DNA of 64,000 nt from Polymorphobacter multimanifer (GCF_014205635.1 NZ_JACIIV010000019.1:16869-80868), one strand, 5' to 3'; positions 9,380 to 19,513 are shown, numbered from the stretch's first letter. Notes: generated by a model not told the origin, from the letters alone. Numbers and translations: made by a program.

Positions 9380-10170
9380 GCGAACCTGAACGACGCGGCG
9401 AGACCGCGATCATCACCGGCGGCGCCAAGCGGATCGGCGAGGCCTTTGTACGGGCGCTGGCCGAAGACGGCTGGGATGTGGTGATCCATTGCAACAGCTC
9501 GCGCGACGACGCGGATGCGTTGGCGGACGAGCTTCGCGGGCAGGGGACCGGCGTGGCGGTGGTGGCGGCCGATCTCGCCGACCCGGCGGCGGCGGCAGCG
9601 ATCGTGGCGGCGGCGGCGGGGCTGGCGCCGCTCGGGCTGCTGGTGAATTGTGCGTCGCGCTTTGTCTATGACCGGTTGGAGGACTTTTCGGCCGACGATT
9701 TCGACACGCACATGGCGATCAACCTGCGGGCACCGGCCCTTCTGGTGCAGGCCTTTGCGCGGGCGCTCGACCCGGCGCGCGGGCAGGAGGGCGGGCCGGA
9801 CGCGGCGCTGGTGGTGAACCTGCTCGATGCCAAGCTGGCGAGCCTCAACCCCGACCATTTCACCTACACGCTGGCGAAGATCGGACTGGAGGGGATGACC
9901 GAGATGGTGGCGCGCAGCCTGGCGCCGGCGATTCGCGCTTGTGCCATTGCGCCGGCGGTGACTTTGGTGTGGGGGCCGCACAGCCGCGAGGATTTCGAGG
10001 CGGTGCATGGCATGAACCCGCTGCGGCGCGGTGTCGCGGTGGAGGAACTGGTGGCGGCGCTGCGGTTCATCATTGCCACGCCGACCTACAATGCCCAGAC
10101 GATCGTGCTCGACGGCGGGCAGAGGTTTCTCGGCCTGCAACGCGATGTGTCCTTCATGGTGAACCGATGA
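9376..10170 (+). CDS. Pteridine reductase / dihydromonapterin reductase-like SDR (FolM/PTR1 type)
   Basis: This 264-residue SDR has TGGAKRIG at 14-21, the TGxxxRxG version of the cofactor motif found in PTR1 and FolM rather than the usual TGxxxGxG. The catalytic Ser of ordinary SDRs is replaced by Asp151, 13 residues before Tyr164 of YTLAK (Lys168), the same spacing as Asp181-Tyr194-Lys198 of Leishmania PTR1. It would reduce dihydropterin or dihydrofolate with NADPH. The ATGA overlap with a folB-like gene supports a pterin role. Activity on monapterin versus folate cannot be decided. Confidence 0.82.
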   Translation: MSEPERRGETAIITGGAKRIGEAFVRALAEDGWDVVIHCNSSRDDADALADELRGQGTGVAVVAADLADPAAAAAIVAAAAGLAPLGLLVNCASRFVYDRLEDFSADDFDTHMAINLRAPALLVQAFARALDPARGQEGGPDAALVVNLLDAKLASLNPDHFTYTLAKIGLEGMTEMVARSLAPAIRACAIAPAVTLVWGPHSREDFEAVHGMNPLRRGVAVEELVAALRFIIATPTYNAQTIVLDGGQRFLGLQRDVSFMVNR

Positions 10171-10616
10171 CGATGATGATCGACGAGATGCCGCTGGTGG
10201 CGCTTGCCGCCATCGACGGGCTGGTGCCCGAGGCGCTGCGGCCGCGGAGCCGCAAGATCATGATCGAGGGGCTCGAACTCGAGCTCGACATCGGGTTTCA
10301 TGCGGCCGAGATCGGGGTGCCGCAGCGGCTTTTGATCACCATCGAGGTGTGGGTGACGGCGAGCGCTTTTGCCAGCCATGACGTTGTGAGCGACGCCTGG
10401 GACTATCATGTGCTGCGCGATGCGGTGACGGCGCTGGCCCATGCACGGCGGTTCAACCTGCAGGAGACGCTGGCGCAGGCGATCTACGATCTGGTGGCAG
10501 CGCGGCAGGGCGTGCTGGCGCTGCGGGTGAGCACGCGCAAGCCCGATGTGTACCCGGATTGTGAAGCGGCCGGGGTGGAGATCGCCAGTTTTGCCACGGT
10601 GCCGACGCGCGGCTGA
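10167..10616 (+). CDS. folB: Dihydroneopterin aldolase-like protein
   Basis: The 149-residue product matches the FolB fold. After a short N-terminal extension it reads IMIEGLELELDIGFHAAEIGVPQ, the family opening strand and turn, and later LQETLAQAIYDLV and VSTRKPDV, the usual Glu and Lys active-site region. FolB cleaves dihydroneopterin to 6-hydroxymethyl-dihydropterin and glycolaldehyde in folate synthesis. The ATG at 10167 overlaps the stop of the pteridine-reductase-like SDR. An N-terminal extension of about 30 residues is longer than in classical FolB. Confidence 0.82.
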   Translation: MTMMIDEMPLVALAAIDGLVPEALRPRSRKIMIEGLELELDIGFHAAEIGVPQRLLITIEVWVTASAFASHDVVSDAWDYHVLRDAVTALAHARRFNLQETLAQAIYDLVAARQGVLALRVSTRKPDVYPDCEAAGVEIASFATVPTRG

Positions 10617-10635
10617 TCGCGGCGCAAGCGCTGTT

Positions 10636-11448
10636 TCAGGGCCGGGTGCATGGCCCGAGGCTGGCGATGGCGCTGGCCCAGGCGGCGGCAAGCGCGGGAT
10701 CGCTGCCGCCGGCGCTAGCGGGCAGGCGGCCGGGCAGCGCGCAGGCGAGGCGATACCAGAGCAGCGTCTCCGGCGCGACCGAAGTTGCTGATTCATCGAT
10801 GATGTCCGAACTTGCGACCTGGATCTGGCGGCGCTGGCCGGGGCGATCGAGCACCACCATGGTGAGCGGCTTTCCTCCCTTTGTGGTGAGGAAGAACTGG
10901 CTCTCGGCTTCGCCCGGCACGGTGCCGGGGACGCGGAAGCCGTTGGAGACTCCGGTGACGATGGGCACGGTGCCGCTCACTGCCTGGGTGGCGATGGCAC
11001 GGACAGTGGCTTCGAGCGGCGCGCTCCAGGGTTGCATCGACGGGCCGGGCATCAGGACAGTCTTGCCCTCGGCGTCGGGGGGCTGCAACCAGGCCAGCAC
11101 CTGCTGGCCGCGCTGATCGGGTGCGCGGCCGCGCTCAGGCTGCGGGACATCGTGGAGCCAGACGAGCTCGGGCGGCACGGCGGCGGTTGCAGTGAGCGCG
11201 CCATCGACGCGCGCGGTGAGCAATTGCCGGGCCATGCCGGGCGCCAGGCCGGCGGCGTCACTCGGGTTGATGCGCTGGCTGCGGGTGATGGTGGCGCGCA
11301 CGATCACGGGTGCAGCCAGCGTGAGATCGGCGAGCGTGACGTAGGTCGGCGGCGCGGCGCCCGGCGCTGGCTGGGCGGTGGCGCTTGTCGCACCGAGCAG
11401 GGCGAGAGCCACGGAAGCTGCACGAAAAACGGGGGACACACAGGACAT
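10636..11448 (-). CDS. Uncharacterised secreted protein
   Basis: The 270-residue product starts with a clear signal peptide (MSCVSPVFRAASVALALLGATSATAQ) and is otherwise soluble. Two cysteines near the C terminus could form a disulfide. I do not recognise the family. The ATG at 11448 is chosen because the signal peptide begins there; an open frame further upstream encodes no plausible leader. It converges with folB, leaving 19 bases between the stops. The region between this start and tonB holds both promoters. Confidence 0.6.
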   Translation of the reverse strand: MSCVSPVFRAASVALALLGATSATAQPAPGAAPPTYVTLADLTLAAPVIVRATITRSQRINPSDAAGLAPGMARQLLTARVDGALTATAAVPPELVWLHDVPQPERGRAPDQRGQQVLAWLQPPDAEGKTVLMPGPSMQPWSAPLEATVRAIATQAVSGTVPIVTGVSNGFRVPGTVPGEAESQFFLTTKGGKPLTMVVLDRPGQRRQIQVASSDIIDESATSVAPETLLWYRLACALPGRLPASAGGSDPALAAAWASAIASLGPCTRP

Positions 11449-11690
11449 GAGCCCGGTTCTAGGCGTGGCCGGCGCGTGCCGCAACCTCGGGTGATTGCGG
11501 GCCTGATGAACGGCCGGGAACCAAAAGGCTTCATCGCTTGTGTCGATCTTGAAACATAATTGCCGCGATAAAGCGGTTGCGGGCTGCGCAGCGATGGAGT
11601 TAAGACTGCGCTGAGGGATGCCGGGGAGGGACGGGAAGCCACAGCTTCCGGCATTGATCATATCATGGGTCAGGGAGATCGGCATCAGTC
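11449..11690. promoter_or_regulatory. Divergent intergenic region upstream of tonB
   Basis: This stretch of 242 bases separates the start of the secreted protein from tonB and must hold both promoters. It is less G+C-rich than its flanks around 11540-11580. No convincing Fur box or full -35/-10 pair could be picked out by eye. Confidence 0.4.
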
Positions 11691-12350
11691 ATGGCATATG
11701 CTGACCAGGGAATGAGCAAGAACCGCATGATGGCCTTCGGGGCTGTCGCCTTGCTACACGTGTTTTTGGGATATGCGTTCATCACGGGGCTTGCGCTAAA
11801 GGCGGTCAAGGCGATCGTCCAGCCGCTCGAAACAGTGAACGTCAAGGAAGAGGCACCACCACCGGATGAGCCGCCGCCACCACCACCGGTCGAGCTCGAG
11901 ATTCCGCCGTTCGTGCCGCCTCCGGAGGTGACGATCCAGTCGGATTCGCCGCCGCCTGTGACAATCCAGACGCAGAGCACGGTCCAGCAGGTGGCACCGC
12001 CGGTGTTCGCACCGCCGGCTCCGCCCGCGCCGCCGGCTCCTGCGCCGACAGTGGCGCCGACACGGGCTACGGATCGTGGCCGCGGCAATACCATCGGCGA
12101 GGATGATTATCCGGATGCTTCGCTGCGTGCGGGTGAAGAGGGCGTGACCCGTGTGCGGTTCGTCGTCGGGACCGATGGCAAGGTTGGAAGTTGCGAAGTG
12201 GTCGCTTCGAGCGGCTCGGCGCGACTGGATGATGCGACGTGCAAGATCATCATCCGGCGGTTCCGTTACAACCCGGCAACCAGCAATGGGGCGCCGGTGA
12301 CGGAAACGAAAACCGTTCCAATCCGTTGGCAGATCCGGGACAGGCGTTAA
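11691..12350 (+). CDS. tonB: TonB energy-transducing protein
   Basis: The 219-residue TonB has a short cytoplasmic N terminus, one transmembrane anchor (about 13-35), a long Pro-rich periplasmic spacer (EAPPPDEPPPPPP, then PPAPPAPPAPAP) and a C-terminal domain (about 140-219) with GVTRVRFVVGTDGKVGSCEV and FRYNPA, typical of the TonB_C fold that binds the TonB box of outer-membrane receptors. It is first in tonB-exbB-exbD-exbD, a gene order also known from Xanthomonas. It would power receptors such as the one at 45.1 kb. Confidence 0.93.
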   Translation: MAYADQGMSKNRMMAFGAVALLHVFLGYAFITGLALKAVKAIVQPLETVNVKEEAPPPDEPPPPPPVELEIPPFVPPPEVTIQSDSPPPVTIQTQSTVQQVAPPVFAPPAPPAPPAPAPTVAPTRATDRGRGNTIGEDDYPDASLRAGEEGVTRVRFVVGTDGKVGSCEVVASSGSARLDDATCKIIIRRFRYNPATSNGAPVTETKTVPIRWQIRDRR

Positions 12351-12356
12351 GGGGTT

Positions 12357-12381
12357 GAGGGCGGCGGCAATCGCCGTCCTC
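12357..12381 (+). other. Intercistronic stem-loop between tonB and exbB
   Basis: GAGGGCGGCG (12357-12366) can pair with CGCCGTCCTC (12372-12381) through ten pairs, one of them G-T, closing a five-base loop. No T run follows, so it is not an ordinary terminator. It could protect the downstream exbB message or attenuate read-through. Confidence 0.5.
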
Positions 12382-12425
12382 GCAGAGTTGAACAACAAAA
12401 ACATCCAGTTCGAGGGAAATTCAGC

Positions 12426-13151
12426 ATGGAAACCGTCGCAGTAGAAAACCCATATGGCCTGGCAGCAGCGCTCGAGCAGGGCGGCATCATCGCCCAATCG
12501 GTGTTCGGCATTCTCGTGTTCATGTCGCTGGCCAGCTGGTTCATCATCATCACCAAGTATCTCGACCAGCGGAAGGTGCTGACCGAAGCCAACGACCTCG
12601 AGAAGAAGTTCTGGACCGCGCCCGACCTCAAGACCGGCGCCTCCAAGCTCGACAAGAGTTCGCCGTTTCGCCAGATCGTCGATGACGGCCTGCGCGCTGC
12701 CGATCACCATGAAGGTCGCCTGACCGATAAGATCGACCAGCACGAGTGGGTGACGATGGCGCTCAACCGTTCGAATGCCGGCATTTCGGGCAAGCTGCAG
12801 AGCGGCCTGTCGTTCCTCGCCTCGGTCGGTTCGACCTCGCCGTTCATCGGTCTGTTCGGCACCGTGGTCGGCATCTATCGCGCACTGATCAACATCGGCC
12901 TCGCCGGCCAGGCGTCGATCGACAAGGTTGCAGGCCCGGTGGGTGAAGCACTGATTATGACCGCACTCGGCCTCGCGGTCGCCGTGCCGGCCGTGCTCGG
13001 CTACAACTGGCTGATCAAGCGTAACAAGACCGTAACCGAGAAGCTCAACAACTTCATGTCGGACGTGCATGGTGCCCTGGTTTCCGGTGCACGCGTGGCC
13101 CCAGCGGTGTCGGCTGCCCCCGTGGTTGCCCCCAAGCCGGTGGTCAAGTAA
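12426..13151 (+). CDS. exbB: ExbB / TolQ-family proton channel subunit
   Basis: The 241-residue product has three hydrophobic segments (about 20-45, 130-155 and 175-195) and the MotA/TolQ/ExbB signature: SFLASVGSTSPFIGLFGTVVGIYRAL, then GPVGEALIMTALGLAVAVPAVLGYN. ExbB pentamers enclose ExbD and pass protons to energise TonB. The preceding untranslated stretch of 75 bases contains a stem-loop. ATG 12426 begins METVAVENPYGL and fits the family N terminus. Confidence 0.95.
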   Translation: METVAVENPYGLAAALEQGGIIAQSVFGILVFMSLASWFIIITKYLDQRKVLTEANDLEKKFWTAPDLKTGASKLDKSSPFRQIVDDGLRAADHHEGRLTDKIDQHEWVTMALNRSNAGISGKLQSGLSFLASVGSTSPFIGLFGTVVGIYRALINIGLAGQASIDKVAGPVGEALIMTALGLAVAVPAVLGYNWLIKRNKTVTEKLNNFMSDVHGALVSGARVAPAVSAAPVVAPKPVVK

Positions 13152-13180
13152 GCGCCGGTCGGTAGAGAAAGGGTCAGCCC

Positions 13181-13657
13181 ATGTCCATGAGTGTTGGCGA
13201 TCCATCGGCGGACGCCGAAGACGGTCCGATGACCGAGATCAACACGACGCCGCTCGTCGACGTCATGCTGGTTCTGCTCATCATCTTCCTCATCACGGTG
13301 CCGGTGGCGATCCAGGTCGTCCCGCTCACGCTCCCCAAGGTGTCCAACATTCCGACGTCGACAAAGCCGGAGAATGTGAACATCTCGGTCGATGCAAACT
13401 GCGACACCTATTGGGGGCAGACCCTGGTGGAATCGAAGCAGGAACTGCTCGACCGGGGCGTGAAGGCGCTCAAGGACGATATTGCCCGCCAGGAAGCGCT
13501 TGGCGGCAAGATCGAACTGCCCGAGGTGCATATCCGCGGTGACAGCAACATGGAGTATCGGTGCGTTGGCGGCGTGGTGTTCACCATGCAGCGTGCCGGC
13601 TTCCTGAAGATCGCGTTCGTTTCAGAGCCCTCCGCGGGTTTCGTGCCGACGCGCTAG
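13181..13657 (+). CDS. exbD: ExbD biopolymer transport protein (first copy)
   Basis: The 158-residue product has the ExbD N terminus, PMTEINTTPLVDVMLVLLIIFLITVPV. The Asp in LVDVML is the proton-carrying residue of the single transmembrane helix. A periplasmic domain follows that is longer than in the second ExbD and carries cysteines (one in VDANCDTYWG and one in YRCVGG). It is 29 bases downstream of exbB. Two different ExbD proteins in one operon imply specialised roles, as reported for the Xanthomonas system. Confidence 0.93.
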   Translation: MSMSVGDPSADAEDGPMTEINTTPLVDVMLVLLIIFLITVPVAIQVVPLTLPKVSNIPTSTKPENVNISVDANCDTYWGQTLVESKQELLDRGVKALKDDIARQEALGGKIELPEVHIRGDSNMEYRCVGGVVFTMQRAGFLKIAFVSEPSAGFVPTR

Positions 13658-13667
13658 ACTGATGGTT

Positions 13668-13693
13668 TCGGGAGCGGCCGGTGCCGCTCCCGA
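13668..13693 (+). other. Intercistronic stem-loop between the two exbD genes
   Basis: TCGGGAGCGGC (13668-13678) and GCCGCTCCCGA (13683-13693) form a perfect 11-bp stem with a CGGT loop. There is no T tract. It lies in the 68-base gap between the two exbD genes and could set their relative expression or mark an RNA processing site. Confidence 0.6.
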
Positions 13694-13725
13694 TGCCGAA
13701 TTGCACGATTACAGGAGACGTTTCG

Positions 13726-14145
13726 ATGTCAATGGCAGTGGGTGATGGCGGCCACGACGGCGCCATGGTGGACATGAATACCACGCCGCTTATCGACGTG
13801 ATGCTCGTGCTTCTCATCATGTTCATCATCACCATCCCGATCCAGACGCACGCGGTGAAGCTCGATCTGCCGGCGCCGAACAATGAGCCGAGCAATGTCG
13901 ACCCGGTGTTCAATCAGGTGGACATCGACTTCCTCTCGAACATTTACTGGAACAAGCAGGAAGTCGATCTTGCGACGCTGCGCACCTACATGCGCCAGGC
14001 CGCTGCGTTGCCGACCGAGCCGGAGCTGCGGCTTCGTCCGGAAGCGCTGGCCAAGTATGAAGTGGTCGATTCCGTGATGGCCGAGGCCCAGCAGGCCGGT
14101 ATCACCAAGATGGGCTTTGTGGGCAACGAGGCCTACGCGAACTGA
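13726..14145 (+). CDS. exbD2: ExbD biopolymer transport protein (second copy)
   Basis: The 139-residue ExbD paralogue has the N-terminal motif VDMNTTPLIDVMLVLLIMFIITIPI with the transmembrane Asp. Its periplasmic domain contains no Cys. ATG 13726 follows AGGAGA and gives the usual short cytoplasmic tail. It is last in the operon and is followed within 30 bases by a strong terminator. In Xanthomonas the second ExbD is needed for some TonB-dependent traits but not for iron uptake; whether that holds here is unknown. Confidence 0.92.
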   Translation: MSMAVGDGGHDGAMVDMNTTPLIDVMLVLLIMFIITIPIQTHAVKLDLPAPNNEPSNVDPVFNQVDIDFLSNIYWNKQEVDLATLRTYMRQAAALPTEPELRLRPEALAKYEVVDSVMAEAQQAGITKMGFVGNEAYAN

Positions 14146-14171
14146 GAACAGCCTCCGGGCTGGACAATCGA

Positions 14172-14199
14172 GCGGCGTCCTTCGGGGCGCCGCTTTTTT
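14172..14199 (+). terminator. Rho-independent terminator of the tonB-exb operon
   Basis: GCGGCG pairs with CGCCGC, the stem continues through a T-G pair and CC/GG, and it closes on a TTCG tetraloop (14172-14193). Six T residues follow (14194-14199). It lies 26 bases after the last exbD stop. Confidence 0.92.
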
Positions 14200-14333
14200 G
14201 TGTGGTCAGGCCATTGGTCCTGAGTTGGTGTGGCAAGAAGTGGCTCTCCGGCATGAACCGGCAGCGTACGATGCTGGCGCACATTCGGTCTGGAGCTTTG
14301 ATCTTCCGCCCCAACGAGCGCAGGTGCAGCGGT

Positions 14334-14376
14334 GGCCTTCGGCGGCTGCGGCCTGAGGCCCCGGCCGCCGAAGGCC
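14334..14376. terminator. Stem-loop after the ABC transporter gene
   Basis: GGCCTTCGGCGGC (14334-14346) and GCCGCCGAAGGCC (14364-14376) are a perfect 13-bp inverted repeat with an inner GGCC/GGCC pair. It begins five bases past the stop of the minus-strand ABC exporter. No T run follows, so termination would be weak or factor-assisted. Confidence 0.55.
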
Positions 14377-14381
14377 ATCCT

Positions 14382-16169
<1,788 letters not shown>

Positions 16170-16312
16170 GTGCGCTGATAGCAGGCGGGAGGGCTTGTCT
16201 CAATGTGGCGTATCAGGCCATGCTGCACTGCGAAAAGTGGTTTGAGCGGCATCGGCTTTGTGGCAAGAAACTGACGAGCCGGCGAAGCGACCGGCGCTGG
16301 TGGACGAACATC

Positions 16313-17632
16313 ATGCTTTATACCGCCTATGAGATGCAGCGTGCCTGGCTGGCCGGCGTCGGGCAGATGGCCCAGACGAGTTCCAGATGGTTGCTGAGCC
16401 CGGCCAACCCCATGTCGTACATCGCATCGAGCCCGATCATCGCGCGTGGGCTTGAGGTCTTTGCGCATGCGGCTGCGCCGCGTGGCAAGCCGGACTTCGG
16501 GCTGAACGAGACGCTGGTCGGCGGCGTTTCGGTGCCGGTGACCGAGGAGATCGTGCTGCGCAAGCCGTTCGGGCAGCTGAAGCATTTCGTGCGCGATTCC
16601 GGCCATCCGGCGATGGCGGGGCGGCGCGACCCCAAGCTGCTGATCGTGGCGCCGATGAGCGGCCATTATGCGACGCTGCTGCGCGGCACGGTGGAGCGGA
16701 TGCTGCCCGACCATGAGGTCTATATCACCGATTGGCGCGATGCCCGGTCGGTGCCGGTGTCGGACGGGCGCTTCGATCTCAATGATTATGTGGATTATGT
16801 GATCGGTTATCTCGAGCATCTGGGGCCGGGGGCGCACATGCTCGCGGTGTGCCAGCCGGCGGTGCCGTGCTTTGCCGCGGTGGCGCATATGAGCCGCCAT
16901 GCCAATCCGGCGGTGCCGCTGACGCTGACGATGATGGGCGGGCCGATCGACACGCGCAAGGCGCCGACGTCGGTCGATGATCTGGCGACCGAGCGGCCGT
17001 TTGCCTGGTTCGAGCAGAATGTGATCGCGACCGTGCCGCAAGGCTATCCGGGTGCGGGGCGCAAGGTCTATCCGGGCTTTCTGCAGCTTTCGGGGTTCCT
17101 GTCGATGAACCTGGCCAACCACATGAAATCGCACTGGGAGATGTTCAAGCATCTGGTGGCGGGCGACCAGGAAAGTGCGGACGGGACCAAGGCGTTCTAC
17201 GACGAGTATCGCTCGGTGTGCGACATGACGGCCGAATTCTACCTGCAGACGATCGACTATGTGTTCCAGCGGCAGGCGCTGGCGACGGGGCAGTTCTGGC
17301 ACCGTGGCGAGCTGGTGGACCCGGCCGCTATCGACCGCACGGCGCTGCTGGCGATCGAAGGCGAGCGCGACGATATCTCGGGGATCGGGCAGACGAGGGC
17401 AGCGCTGACGCTGGCGACCGGGCTCGACGAGGCGAAGAAGGCCTATCATCTGGCCGAGGGGGCGGGGCATTACGGCATCTTCAATGGCCGGCGCTGGCGC
17501 GACAGCATTGCGCCGGTGGTGGAGCGGTTCATTCGCGCGCATGATCCGGCCGAGTTGACGGCGCTGCCGGCGCATGTCGATGTGCCCGAGCATGTGGAGC
17601 TGGATGTGGTGCCGGGGGTCGAGGTGGCCTGA
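16313..17632 (+). CDS. phaZ: Intracellular poly(3-hydroxybutyrate) depolymerase
   Basis: This 439-residue depolymerase of native intracellular PHB granules starts MLYTAYEMQR, the usual N terminus of the family. The catalytic Cys is expected at Cys180 in AVCQPAVP, which replaces the Ser of ordinary lipase boxes. His in GAGHYGIFNGRRWR and an upstream Asp would complete the triad. It mobilises stored carbon. No PHB synthase or phasin is in the window. The ATG at 16313 lies close to other in-frame codons upstream, but these encode no recognisable family sequence. Confidence 0.9.
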   Translation: MLYTAYEMQRAWLAGVGQMAQTSSRWLLSPANPMSYIASSPIIARGLEVFAHAAAPRGKPDFGLNETLVGGVSVPVTEEIVLRKPFGQLKHFVRDSGHPAMAGRRDPKLLIVAPMSGHYATLLRGTVERMLPDHEVYITDWRDARSVPVSDGRFDLNDYVDYVIGYLEHLGPGAHMLAVCQPAVPCFAAVAHMSRHANPAVPLTLTMMGGPIDTRKAPTSVDDLATERPFAWFEQNVIATVPQGYPGAGRKVYPGFLQLSGFLSMNLANHMKSHWEMFKHLVAGDQESADGTKAFYDEYRSVCDMTAEFYLQTIDYVFQRQALATGQFWHRGELVDPAAIDRTALLAIEGERDDISGIGQTRAALTLATGLDEAKKAYHLAEGAGHYGIFNGRRWRDSIAPVVERFIRAHDPAELTALPAHVDVPEHVELDVVPGVEVA

Positions 17633-17666
17633 GGCCAGGTGATCGCCGGCGGTTCTATCGTGCCCG

Positions 17667-17942
17667 TCATTGCCATTCGCTCCAGAGATAGAGATCTGTG
17701 ATGAGCTGGATGGCTGAAAACCTGTCGCCGGGCTTGAGTTCGGGGATCATCAACGTCGCTGTGATGGTGTCTCTCGCCTTCAGCGATATGGCACGCCGCA
17801 TGAGTTTCGGGGCCTGGAATTCATCCCAGCCAAGCTTGTTTTCCTCGGCAGAATAGTTGCCGTCGATCTCCAGCCGACACACGCTGCCCCATCGAAAATG
17901 CCTGTCGATCGAAACAACAGTGAAGGATGGTGCGTCATCCAT
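17667..17942 (-). CDS. Small uncharacterised protein
   Basis: This 91-residue hydrophilic protein starts at ATG 17942, placed behind GAAGAG with a seven-base gap; TTG 17957 and ATG 17948 are alternatives. It contains RHFRWGSVCRLEIDGNYS and ends LYLWSEWQ. Its average composition, with few Arg/Pro runs, looks like a real protein rather than an antisense shadow. It lies 30 bases downstream of two membrane-protein genes on the same strand. No family is recognised. Confidence 0.5.
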   Translation of the reverse strand: MDDAPSFTVVSIDRHFRWGSVCRLEIDGNYSAEENKLGWDEFQAPKLMRRAISLKARDTITATLMIPELKPGDRFSAIQLITDLYLWSEWQ

Positions 17943-17972
17943 TCGCATGCTCTTCAACGTGAAATGCGGACA

Positions 17973-18416
17973 TCAGCCAAGCCTTGGTCGCTGGCCGGGC
18001 CGGCGTTCGTCCGCGCTTTTCCAGGCGATGCGGGCTGTGGCCAGCACGAAGAGCATGAAACCGATCTGGCTGAGCAAGTAGGAATTGGTGGCGCGGGTGA
18101 GGAACTCGCCCGGTGGTGCGTCATGTGCCGTCTTGGCGAGATTGTGGATCACGTTTGTGACGATGAGGAGGATCGTGGCTGGTATCCCGATCTTCGGACG
18201 AAGGAACAGGAGTGCGGCGACGAGTGGATCGAGAATGGTGAGGCTTGTCCAATAGGCAGCGCTTGGCCAGGCAACGCCGCCATAATCCCACAGGAGGCCA
18301 TGCTGGAGGAGCGTGCGGGCGTGGTTTGCTCCGCCTGTGAGCAGGCAGGCTGCCCAGATCGAGCGGACAATGGTGCTGCCTCGGTCCGGACGCGCCTTCG
18401 GTCCAGGGGCGCTCAC
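17973..18416 (-). CDS. Small uncharacterised integral membrane protein
   Basis: The 147-residue product has about four hydrophobic segments, including YWTSLTILDPLVAALLFL, PATILLIVTNVIHNL and LLSQIGFMLFVLATARIAW. The GTG at 18416 overlaps the stop of the upstream gene (GTGA), so the two membrane proteins are translationally coupled. No family is recognised. Confidence 0.62.
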   Translation of the reverse strand: MSAPGPKARPDRGSTIVRSIWAACLLTGGANHARTLLQHGLLWDYGGVAWPSAAYWTSLTILDPLVAALLFLRPKIGIPATILLIVTNVIHNLAKTAHDAPPGEFLTRATNSYLLSQIGFMLFVLATARIAWKSADERRPGQRPRLG

Positions 18417-19198
18417 TTCGTGATCGGCATGCCCGGTGGCGCCGGGAAACCGTGTGGGGCCACCGCGGCGCCGGGCGTGCCATCGGTGATCGCAGTGTAG
18501 AGGCTGGTGCCGAGCGGGCTGTAGGTGATCGCTTCGATGATGATGGTCGAGCCGAGGATGGCGACGAGGCCCCAGGTCCAGGCGGGATGGATGCTGCCGG
18601 AGCGGCGCTGGTCGGCGATGATGCCGGCGACGGGAAAGGCAAGGACACCGAGCAAGGTTGCCTCGAAGGCGAGGGGCGAGAGCAGCGGCAGGGGAATGAG
18701 CCGGCCGATCGCCGGGCCCATGAGGATTGCCATGCCGCTGAAGTGCAGGCGGCGGTGCCAGCCGGTGTGACGCCGCAGCACGATTGCGGCGGTGGAGAGG
18801 GCAGCGAAGGTGAAGAGGGTAAGGGGATCGAAGACGAGGAACTGCAGCGGCGTGAAGAAGAAGGGCACCTGGCCGCGCTGGACGATCGCCACGGTGACCA
18901 TGCAGCCGAGCACGAGCATGGCGGGGATCCACAGGGCAGCGAGCCAGCCGAGTCGGCGATGGAGGGCGATGCTGCCGGTGGTGGCGAGCACGGACTGGGC
19001 GAGATAAAGGCCGACCCAGCCCATGAAGACAATGGCATGGGCATGGACGAGCGGCGGCGATGCGAAGCTCGACCGGCCCAGTGCCACCTGGGTCGAGAAG
19101 CCGAGGATGATGAGCGCGGTCATCACATAGGCCGACCAGCGGAAGAAGCGGTTGTCGGTGGCGACAGCGATGCTTTGGTGTGAGGCCAGTGTCGCCAT
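18413..19198 (-). CDS. Polytopic membrane protein with conserved histidines
   Basis: The 261-residue protein has about seven hydrophobic helices. Histidines near membrane edges (PPLVHAHAIVFMGW, SIALHRRLGWLAAL, GWHRRLHFSGMAI) recall quinone- or haem-associated membrane families, but I cannot name one securely. The ATG at 19198 has GGGGAG about seven bases upstream; the ATG at 19204 would place it too close. It is coupled to the smaller membrane protein downstream. Confidence 0.62.
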   Translation of the reverse strand: MATLASHQSIAVATDNRFFRWSAYVMTALIILGFSTQVALGRSSFASPPLVHAHAIVFMGWVGLYLAQSVLATTGSIALHRRLGWLAALWIPAMLVLGCMVTVAIVQRGQVPFFFTPLQFLVFDPLTLFTFAALSTAAIVLRRHTGWHRRLHFSGMAILMGPAIGRLIPLPLLSPLAFEATLLGVLAFPVAGIIADQRRSGSIHPAWTWGLVAILGSTIIIEAITYSPLGTSLYTAITDGTPGAAVAPHGFPAPPGMPITK

Positions 19199-19513
19199 GC
19201 GCATTCTCCCCCGCCGCGAGCGGAGGATACCGCGCGCCAGTTGTGCGGGCAAGGCTGTCCACCTTCGGCGGCGGTGCTGTCGCCGGGGGTGGCCGCCCGA
19301 GGCTGGGTTGCGGCTTTGTGGCAAGCTGTCAGGATGAACTGGACTGAAAATGCGTCCCGGAAATGTGGCCATCGGCACGGGTTTAAAAGGACATGCGAAC
19401 AGGCATTTCGATCTGCAATTCCGGATGCTCGAAATGCAGCGGGCTTCGTGGCGAATAATAGCGATGCGACCGATTCGGCATAACGCCGTTGTGAGGTCAT
19501 CGCTCCTGTTTGC
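19199..19513. promoter_or_regulatory. Divergent intergenic region with a 9-bp inverted repeat
   Basis: The 315 bases between two divergent genes contain no credible ORF. GCATTTCGA (19403-19411) and TCGAAATGC (19429-19437) are perfect inverted arms separated by 17 bases. They could form a hairpin or a spaced operator for the downstream CNNM gene. The region around 19370-19510 is A+T-richer than its surroundings, as expected of a promoter. Confidence 0.5.

Noticed and set aside
11449..11690. Fur box upstream of tonB
   Set aside because: No 19-bp palindromic A+T-rich match was visible by eye.
14334..14376. Third copy of the double-hairpin repeat
   Set aside because: It is a single nested stem with different arms and lacks the CACCCT and TCCCTC blocks of the two real copies.
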